35,777 nt of DNA from SZUA-287 sp036397975 (GTDB lineage Bacteria > Bacteroidota > Ignavibacteria > UBA10030 > UBA6906). The position numbers were made by a program, and so were the translations under genes. The stretch spans positions 1-35,777 of the forward strand of contig DASWHW010000061.1 in the NCBI GenBank assembly GCA_036397975.1, written 5' to 3'. The notes beneath the pieces are model-generated. The model searched no databases. It was not told where the DNA came from and saw only the letters and a program-made list of their open reading frames with translations. Positions 30,547 to 35,777 of the stretch are shown in pieces; the stretch's first letter is position 1; each line of letters begins with the position of its first letter.

Positions 30547-31563
30547 CTACGAGGAAACCAACTCCGGTATGACCCCGGCAACAAACGATAACGTATACAA
30601 CAACGGACTGTTTGCCCCGAAAGACATCCGTAAAGTATGCTCTCCGTATTCTTTGCTTCGAACCAACGAATAGCGTCGGGGGCGGTTCGCGTGAATGGTG
30701 CTGCGTTCTTTGGTGTCCCTAGAAACATCATCTCCCTTGTTTTCCTCAGAGAGGGCTTCACCATCCAACTGCAGCTTGATCAGACAGTCGCTTGCGTCTA
30801 TTCCCGAGAGTACGGCATATACGTCCGTGCCTTTGTAATGAGCAATGACGTCTGCCTGGTCGCCCTGGCTCTGGGCACTGTTTCTCCCGTTGCGCCAACT
30901 TCCCTTGAAGTAGATGCGGCCGTCAAAATAGATTCCCGGATCTTCGTAGGTAGTGATTGCTTCGGGGACAACCCCCTCCGTATTACCGACACTACTTCTG
31001 ATGTATCCTGCAAAAAGCTCTTCGGTCGATCGATGAAGAACAGCTCCGGCTTTGTCCTCCTCCCGTATCGGGTCCATGAGTAATGGAAAATCTTCCCGGA
31101 CACCGGTATCGTGCAGCATTGATTGGATCAACTGTTCGATCACCGCGTAGTGTCCCTCTCCCATATGCTGGTAGCGGATAAATCCGTCTCCATCGACAAC
31201 CTGAATCCCTGGCCATTCTCTATTACCGTATTTCGTCCAAATCAGTGCTTCATTATCCATAACCACTGGAAACTGAATATTGCGTGCGCAAATTGCATCG
31301 TCGACATATTCTGGCACTTTTCCAAAATCAAACCGGGGCGTATGCACTCCCACAACGACGAGTCCGAGGGGAGAGTATCTCCTATGCCATTCCGCAATAT
31401 ATGGAAGGACATGATCGCAGCGAATTGACGTGTAATCCCAGAACACGACCAATACTACCCGACCCCGCATGGAACTCATGAGAACCGGTTGACCGTTGAA
31501 CCAATCATTGCCATACAACTCAGAAGCCCTCAGCTCTCGCGGTTGAAGATCACGCAATGTCAT
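30547..31563 (-). CDS. Thioredoxin-like (DipZ C-terminal type) protein with SxxC active site
   Basis: A 338-aa protein. Residues 1-150 are a redoxin/TlpA-like domain: VVLVVFWDYTSIRCDHVLPY, GLVVVGVHTPRFDFGKV, VVMDNEALIWTKYGNREWPG and QVVDGDGFIRYQHMGEG, the pattern of DipZ-type thioredoxin domains. In those the active site reads YTCINC; here it is YTSIRC, so the first cysteine is Ser46 while C49 remains. Residues about 210-335 form a beta-rich domain like the C-terminal module of DipZ (HYKGTDVYAVLSG, LQLDGEAL, EHTLRMSFG). There is no signal peptide or DsbD-like membrane part, so it is probably cytoplasmic. With a single Cys it cannot perform normal CxxC exchange; a monothiol or non-redox role is inferred. 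Confidence 0.8.
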   Translation of the reverse strand: MTLRDLQPRELRASELYGNDWFNGQPVLMSSMRGRVVLVVFWDYTSIRCDHVLPYIAEWHRRYSPLGLVVVGVHTPRFDFGKVPEYVDDAICARNIQFPVVMDNEALIWTKYGNREWPGIQVVDGDGFIRYQHMGEGHYAVIEQLIQSMLHDTGVREDFPLLMDPIREEDKAGAVLHRSTEELFAGYIRSSVGNTEGVVPEAITTYEDPGIYFDGRIYFKGSWRNGRNSAQSQGDQADVIAHYKGTDVYAVLSGIDASDCLIKLQLDGEALSEENKGDDVSRDTKERSTIHANRPRRYSLVRSKEYGEHTLRMSFGANSPLLYTLSFVAGVIPELVSS

Positions 31564-31602
31564 CTGTTGTCAAATCCTGATTATGATCTAAAAATCTGAA
31601 AA

Positions 31603-31631
31603 AAGATACCCATATGATTTTAGAATTGCAA
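31603..31631 (-). promoter_or_regulatory. Candidate promoter of the redoxin gene
   Basis: In sense orientation TTGCAA, a 17-nt spacer, then TATCTT (4/6 and 4/6). The -10 hexamer equals the one proposed for glmS. It would give a leader of about 35 nt. Confidence 0.35.
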
Positions 31632-31662
31632 CAAAACAGCTCGGTTCAAGTTCAGCGGTCTA

Positions 31663-31676
31663 AGGGCGAAAGCCCT
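31663..31676. other. Small hairpin with GAAA tetraloop between yceI-type and redoxin genes
   Basis: AGGGC-GAAA-GCCCT on the plus strand. The region 31564-31729 has no gene. On the minus strand the loop reads TTTC and no T tract follows, so it is not a standard terminator. It may be chance or a remnant of a structured RNA; I can assign no known class. Confidence 0.3.
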
Positions 31677-31729
31677 GCAAATGGTAAAAACACGCGGGGT
31701 AAAAAATAAATCGCCGGTAATCAATCACC

Positions 31730-32320
31730 TTACTTAGGTTTGATGATCTCGATGTTGCAAACGATTTCAATGGTTTTACCCGCGACCAATCCTCCTGCTT
31801 CAGTGGCCGCATTCCATTTCAGACCAAACGCAAAGCGATCAACTTCGCCGGTAATCTTGAATCCAGCACGCGTATTTCCCCTTGGGTCCTGCGTAATCCC
31901 ACCGAGCAGAACATCCAAACGGACTTCCTTCGTGATGTCCCGGATTGTTAGATCCCCTACCAGAACATATTCTTTGTCTTCGATCTTCTCAATCTTCTTT
32001 CCAACGAAGGTCATGTCGGGAAATTTCTCTGAGTTAAAGAAGTCGTCCGATCGCAGGTGTTGGTCCCTCTTTTCAACCTGGGTGTTGATGCTTGCAGTCT
32101 TGATGACAACATTTACATTCGCGTCGGTGAAATCGTCCTTGTCAGAGACAACCGTGACATTATAATCAGAGAAGAGGCCTGTCACTTCCGATATGACAAG
32201 GTGAGCCACTGAAAAATTCACGCCGGAGTGAGCCTTGTCCAATTTCCAATGAGTGGATTGACCAGACGAGGCTCCTGCGAGAACAAGCAAAGTCAAGAAA
32301 GTGGCAAGTATTTGTTTCAT
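31730..32320 (-). CDS. YceI family periplasmic protein
   Basis: A 196-aa protein with a signal peptide (about residues 1-20, ASSGQ). The mature part begins STHWKLDKAHSGVNFSVAHL, the YceI opening, and contains KRDQHLRSDDFFNSEKFPDMTF, GDLTIRDITKEVRLDV and FKITGEVDRFAFGLKWN, all characteristic of this lipocalin-like barrel that binds polyisoprenoids. Biological role is poorly defined; isoprenoid or stress-related binding is inferred from the family. AGGAGG precedes the ATG. A clear partner gene, such as a cytochrome b561, is absent. Confidence 0.95.
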   Translation of the reverse strand: MKQILATFLTLLVLAGASSGQSTHWKLDKAHSGVNFSVAHLVISEVTGLFSDYNVTVVSDKDDFTDANVNVVIKTASINTQVEKRDQHLRSDDFFNSEKFPDMTFVGKKIEKIEDKEYVLVGDLTIRDITKEVRLDVLLGGITQDPRGNTRAGFKITGEVDRFAFGLKWNAATEAGGLVAGKTIEIVCNIEIIKPK

Positions 32321-32493
32321 TGCTCCTCCTAAAAAATGATTGATATCTGAATTTGTGATCTTTATGAAGATTGGTTGACATACAGTTGCTCACACATGCC
32401 GGAGAACGCACGACATTCAGTTTTCGTTAGTCTATCGCTTTTCCATATTCCGTCTCAATTGAATACCATGCCTAAGTCAGATAGCCCGCTTTC

Positions 32494-32511
32494 AAAGAAA
32501 CCCGACGGGTT
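32494..32511 (-). terminator. Weak terminator-like hairpin after the TPR protein gene
   Basis: A 5-bp stem AACCC / GGGTT around GAC (32499-32511), followed on the minus strand by TCTTTG. The stem is short, so confidence is low. It lies about 53 bp after the stop of the TPR gene. The remaining intergenic sequence (32321-32563) shows nothing else that I can support. Confidence 0.3.
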
Positions 32512-32563
32512 ATGATCTCTGTCCGTCTAATGTCAGTCACACGCACCATTTTCTACAACATTC

Positions 32564-33301
32564 CTATTGTGAATCGAGCATTTCAATCAATCGTGTAATC
32601 TTGTTCTTGCGGACCACATCAATCGCGACTCTCACCGGGGTTGTGTATGCCTTCTCAAGAGCCCTTTTCGCTTCTTCACTTCTCCCCATATCCATATACA
32701 AAACGCCAATCTCATAATGGTGTCTCATGATAATTGGAGCCAGGGAGATCGCATGCTGAAGCGCTTCTTCCGATTCAGGATAGCCGCCATCCGGAATTGA
32801 CCCAATGAATAATCTCGCGGCCGATCGTTTGACCCAACCAAGGTTCCCAAGCGCCCGGTAAAACGAACCTCGTATCGAATATGCTGCGTCATTCTTCGGG
32901 TCTAAACGAATCGCTGAATCAACAGCCTCCAGTAGTTCCCCGGAGAGTTCCACCTGATCACGGATGCCAGCCTGCAGTGCAATGTAACCGAGCGAGGCCG
33001 CAAGCCAGGTGTAACCGGGTGAACTCGTCGAATCGAGTTCTATGCAACGACGGGCGTGCTGCTCCGCTGTTCGAAAGAGCGGTTGCGCATCATCCAGTGG
33101 CAATATTTCACCCACGCATACCAAGAGACGAGCAAGGCGCCAAAGAATTTCAGGATCATTGCCATCGTCAACGAGAGCGGACTCATATAACGCTCGTGCA
33201 GAGCTGTAGTCGATTCGAAAAAAAGCTTCGTCACCGGAAGCGAGTTTTACCGCGTTACCGGGGACAGAGAAACCAATGAGAAGAACTGCAAATGCAATCA
33301 T
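32564..33301 (-). CDS. Exported TPR-repeat protein
   Basis: A 245-aa protein starting MIAFAVLLIGFSVPGNAVKL, a short signal sequence. Repeated helix pairs follow: FRIDYSSARALYESAL, PEILWRLARLLVCVGE, QHARRCIELDSTSSPGYTWLAASLGY, SAIRLDPKNDAAYSIRGSFYRALGN, ALQHAISLAPIIMRHHYEIGVLYMDMGRSEEAKRALEKAY. These are TPRs, arranged as in RMD1-like proteins. No catalytic motif is seen; the role is unknown. It overlaps the RsmI-type gene by ATGA (4 bp), so it is translationally coupled and last in the dut operon. Confidence 0.85.
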   Translation of the reverse strand: MIAFAVLLIGFSVPGNAVKLASGDEAFFRIDYSSARALYESALVDDGNDPEILWRLARLLVCVGEILPLDDAQPLFRTAEQHARRCIELDSTSSPGYTWLAASLGYIALQAGIRDQVELSGELLEAVDSAIRLDPKNDAAYSIRGSFYRALGNLGWVKRSAARLFIGSIPDGGYPESEEALQHAISLAPIIMRHHYEIGVLYMDMGRSEEAKRALEKAYTTPVRVAIDVVRKNKITRLIEMLDSQ

Positions 33302-33999
33302 TTTTTTCGGCTTCGCTCCCCCGTAGGGTTTCCTTCAATAACTATGACAAATTCACCCTTTCTCTCCTTTGCTCCAAACATTTCATGCAGTTCAACAGCC
33401 GTCCCATAGAACATCTCTTCATCCGGCATGGTGAGATTAAACGCAACGCAAATCCGTCGACTATGGCCAAAGGCTTCGGCGAGATCACGCACGAGAGGAA
33501 TGAGGCGGTAGGGGGTGTCCATGAGAACGATTGTTCTTCGCTCTTTCACAAGCTGGCGAAGCTCCGCGCGACGTCGTTCTTTCTTTGGTGAAAGCCATCC
33601 ATAGAAGAGGAACTGGTCGATCGAGAATCCAGAGACGGTAAGGGCAGGCAGCAGAGAAGACGCACCCGGAATCGGGACAACGCGAACTTTTTGGTCAATC
33701 GCCTTCCGGACAAGTACTTGTCCAGGGTCAGAAAACACCGGGGTCCCGCAATCGGAAACAAGGGCAATCGATTTGCCAGAAGAGAGGCGGTCAAGAATAT
33801 TGAATGATGCTGCGGCTTCGTTGTGTTCGTTCAGGGATTCCACCGGCTTTTCAATTCCGAGGTGCCGCAACAACCTCTCACCTTCCCTCCTTTCTTCATA
33901 CACAACAAGGTCTACGGATTTGAGAACTTTGACGGCGCGGTAGGTGATATCCTCATAATTGCCGATTGGAGTTGCGACAAGATACAGAACTCCCGTCAT
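33298..33999 (-). CDS. rsmI: 16S rRNA 2'-O-ribose C1402 methyltransferase (RsmI) or close paralogue
   Basis: A 233-aa tetrapyrrole-methylase-fold SAM enzyme. LYLVATPIGNYEDITYRAV is the RsmI opening and VSDCGTPVFSDPG plus VVPIPGASSLLPAL are the SAM-pocket motifs. The usual E-D-T-R after the first helix is here EERREGERLL, a change seen in some family members, and Y38 of the loop is unusual. It is shorter than E. coli RsmI (about 286 aa), lacking part of the C-terminal domain. It probably modifies C1402 of 16S rRNA; a paralogue with other specificity is possible because of the altered loop. It has 4-bp overlaps with both neighbours. Confidence 0.82.
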   Translation of the reverse strand: MTGVLYLVATPIGNYEDITYRAVKVLKSVDLVVYEERREGERLLRHLGIEKPVESLNEHNEAAASFNILDRLSSGKSIALVSDCGTPVFSDPGQVLVRKAIDQKVRVVPIPGASSLLPALTVSGFSIDQFLFYGWLSPKKERRRAELRQLVKERRTIVLMDTPYRLIPLVRDLAEAFGHSRRICVAFNLTMPDEEMFYGTAVELHEMFGAKERKGEFVIVIEGNPTGERSRKK

Positions 34000-35291
34000 G
34001 TGTGTTGTCCGGGAGTCTCAAATTGAATTGCCTCATCGCGCCTTGTTTTCCAGGCATCAACCCCCGCAACAATGAGGGCGCTGGCAGGAACTGCAATGAG
34101 GAGACCAACGAAGCCGAGGAAAAAGCCGAATACAAGCAGGCAAAGAATCAATAACACGGGGTGTAACCCAACCTGGCTGCCGATGATTTTCGGGGCAAAT
34201 ACACTTGCCTCCAGAAGCTTTTGGCTCAGGTACATAATCACTACGAGGACAACTTTTGAGAGAACCGGATCGCCGCTGAATAACGCGACCATTGACGAGA
34301 CCACCAGACTTGTCAGCAAACCAACGTAGGGAATAAAATTCAGCACACCCGTCATGATGCCCAGGACGAGAGCATATTTCACTCCTATCAGCGCCAGGCC
34401 GACTGTGGCAATCGTTCCTTGAAGGAACGCAACGGCGATGGCCCCCCGCAAGTATCTCCCCAACAAGGAATCAACCTGTACCCCCAACGACTGCATTTTC
34501 GGACGTTGATCATGCGGTGCGAGTCTCAAAAACATCCTTATGATATCCGGGAAATCTTTGAGCATGTAGAAAACGAGGAATGGAATGATAACCGCATTGA
34601 TGATTTGCAGTACAACAGACGATATGCCCGTGACAAATCCGAATACACCTGCCAGGAGACTCGTCAGAACGTTTTCCAATTTAGGGGTGATATGTTCACT
34701 TATCATCGCACGAGATTTTTCAACCGGAATGCCGAAGCTGGCCAGTACCTCGAAGATGGTTCCTGAGCGAAGGAGTTCTGCGAGGTCATTCGTGATTCCT
34801 TTGACCCCGTTCAAAATGCCATTGAATTGTTGAACAACAATCGGCATGATGAAAAGGAACATCGCGATGACCGTGCCTATCAGCAGCAACACGATGATCA
34901 AAGAAGATGCCCAGCGTGGGATGCGGCGGCGCTCCAAAACACTGACCAATGGGTTGAAAATATAAGCGATGACCAACGCAAGGATGAAGGGCGCAAGCAA
35001 TGGGAGAAGAGAATACAGGAACCAAACGAGAAACACAAGAATGGAAAGCCACATCAATCTCCCTGTGAGAAGAGTGTTCCGAAAGGGATACAGGAGGTAG
35101 ATGATGGCGCCTACAAGAACGAACGGTGAGAGAATAACGTGAACGCTTTGTCCCAACGCAATCAATGCTATAACCGAGACGCTAAGAACCAGAACCTCGG
35201 ATGATGTTCGTGGGCCGGACAGAGTCGGTGTTCCCTCAAGCGTTTCCACCCGCCGGGATGCAGGTCTCCTTGTGCTCCTAACTTTTTTCAT
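33996..35291 (-). CDS. AI-2E family transporter (PerM-like membrane protein)
   Basis: A 431-aa inner-membrane protein with about eight hydrophobic segments, from VLVLSVSVIALIALG (about 34) to VGLLIAVPASALIVAGVDAW near the end. The family's N-terminal pore-like LLPLLAPFILALVIAYIFNPLVS, the mid-region IIPFLVFYMLKDFP and the C-terminal GVLNFIPYVG and SQVGLHPVLLIL motifs are present. It is a family name only; AI-2 export is proven for few members, others move ions or small solutes. A basic 25-residue N-tail faces the cytoplasm. AGAGGA precedes the ATG; it lies 18 bp after dut and overlaps rsmI by 4 bp. Confidence 0.94.
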   Translation of the reverse strand: MKKVRSTRRPASRRVETLEGTPTLSGPRTSSEVLVLSVSVIALIALGQSVHVILSPFVLVGAIIYLLYPFRNTLLTGRLMWLSILVFLVWFLYSLLPLLAPFILALVIAYIFNPLVSVLERRRIPRWASSLIIVLLLIGTVIAMFLFIMPIVVQQFNGILNGVKGITNDLAELLRSGTIFEVLASFGIPVEKSRAMISEHITPKLENVLTSLLAGVFGFVTGISSVVLQIINAVIIPFLVFYMLKDFPDIIRMFLRLAPHDQRPKMQSLGVQVDSLLGRYLRGAIAVAFLQGTIATVGLALIGVKYALVLGIMTGVLNFIPYVGLLTSLVVSSMVALFSGDPVLSKVVLVVIMYLSQKLLEASVFAPKIIGSQVGLHPVLLILCLLVFGFFLGFVGLLIAVPASALIVAGVDAWKTRRDEAIQFETPGQHT

Positions 35292-35309
35292 AAGTCCTCT
35301 TTGTCCAAA

Positions 35310-35762
35310 CTACCGGCCAGTGTGGCCAAAGCCTCCCACACCGCGAACCGTTTCATCCAGCACGTCAAGCTCCTCCCATTCAACCCGATCGTAACGTGCG
35401 ATCACCATTTGCGCGATTCTCTCTCCACGCTGAAGCACAAAATCCTGAGTTCCAAAATTCGTGAGAATCACTTTAACCTCGCCGCGATAATCAGAGTCAA
35501 CTGTGCCAGGTGCATTCAACACGCTGATCTGGTGTTTTGCAGCCAATCCACTTCGCGGACGGATTTGTGCCTCGTACCCCGCGGGAAGAGCGATCGCAAT
35601 TCCTGTTGGGACAAGAGACGTTGCACCTGCCTTGATAACGACAGGCCCATCGACCGCAGCCCGTACATCCATGCCGGCAGAACCTTCTGTTGCATACGAG
35701 GGTAGCGGAATGTCACGCGTGAGTTCATTTACGCGTGTAATTTGAACCTGGATTTTTGTCAA
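35310..35762 (-). CDS. dut: dUTP diphosphatase (5' end uncertain)
   Basis: A 150-aa trimeric dUTPase that hydrolyses dUTP to dUMP and PPi. All five motifs are visible: GSAGMDVRA (1), PRSGLA (2), VDSDYRGE with the catalytic Asp (3), RGERIAQMV (4) and RGVGGFGHTG (5, with His where Ser is usual). The start is taken as TTG at 35762, leading MTKIQVQITRVNEL; the frame remains open to the window edge, so a true start upstream is possible. It is the first visible gene of the operon with the AI-2E, RsmI-type and TPR genes. Confidence 0.93.
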   Translation of the reverse strand: MTKIQVQITRVNELTRDIPLPSYATEGSAGMDVRAAVDGPVVIKAGATSLVPTGIAIALPAGYEAQIRPRSGLAAKHQISVLNAPGTVDSDYRGEVKVILTNFGTQDFVLQRGERIAQMVIARYDRVEWEELDVLDETVRGVGGFGHTGR

Positions 35763-35777
35763 CTGGATCTCGCTGGT

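Noticed and set aside
31650..31690. Riboswitch suggested by the GAAA-capped hairpin
   Set aside because: Only one 5-bp stem is clear, flanking sequences do not match any class I know, and on the plus strand no gene follows.

Overview
The window looks like a chromosomal, mostly housekeeping segment of a bacterium of the Bacteroidota/Ignavibacteriota/Chlorobi (FCB) lineage. The best lineage marker is an 832-residue secreted beta-propeller protein (7082-9580) that ends in a type IX secretion sorting domain with the NYPNPFNPST motif. A tiny COX24/AURKAIP1-type ribosomal protein (16315-16410) fits the same lineage. Many genes have GGAGG-type ribosome binding sites, several start with GTG or TTG, and the few promoters I can propose have a -35/-10, 17-nt-spacer form. 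Nearly everything is on the minus strand; the only plus-strand genes are a block of three (4307-7090).

In minus-strand transcription order from the right edge: (1) dut, an AI-2E family membrane protein, an RsmI-type methyltransferase and an exported TPR protein form a tight operon with two 4-bp overlaps. (2) A YceI protein and a DipZ-like redoxin follow, the latter with its first catalytic Cys replaced by Ser. (3) Methionine synthase is split into two overlapping genes (Hcy/folate half; B12/activation half), followed by a DUF309 protein and a 2[4Fe-4S] ferredoxin. (4) A metallo-beta-lactamase fold hydrolase, a Rieske ferredoxin, QueG and TrxB form a redox cluster. (5) Three tandem small heat-shock proteins lead to the Lon protease. 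(6) sppA, an HU-type protein, a zinc-ribbon/TPR membrane protein and the 31-aa ribosomal protein share a unit with a good promoter and a perfect palindrome at its start site. (7) YtxH and DUF948 proteins and an EF-G-like GTPase follow. (8) Then come a HIT protein, an ECF sigma factor, a probable membrane anti-sigma protein, a CpxP/Spy-like protein, a cysteine desulfurase and the T9SS cargo protein. (9) The plus-strand operon carries an M28 peptidase/glutaminyl-cyclase-like lipoprotein, prmA and a Ppx/GppA phosphatase, and converges with a 9-bp overlap on the T9SS gene. (10) A DUF4097 protein, glmS and a FabL-like enoyl reductase close the housekeeping part. (11) The left edge holds two 5'-tRNA-like fragments, hairpins and the start of a GIY-YIG nuclease gene, the only mobile-looking part of the window.

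Eight convincing intrinsic terminators, all on the minus strand, divide the transcription units, and one weaker one is noted. No CRISPR array, insertion sequence, complete tRNA, rRNA or prophage was seen. I did not find a clear previously undescribed multi-gene system. The best leads are the split MetH with its adjacent ferredoxin, the SxxC redoxin, the operator-like palindrome before sppA, the HU-coupled zinc-ribbon/TPR protein, and the tRNA-fragment/GIY-YIG unit.
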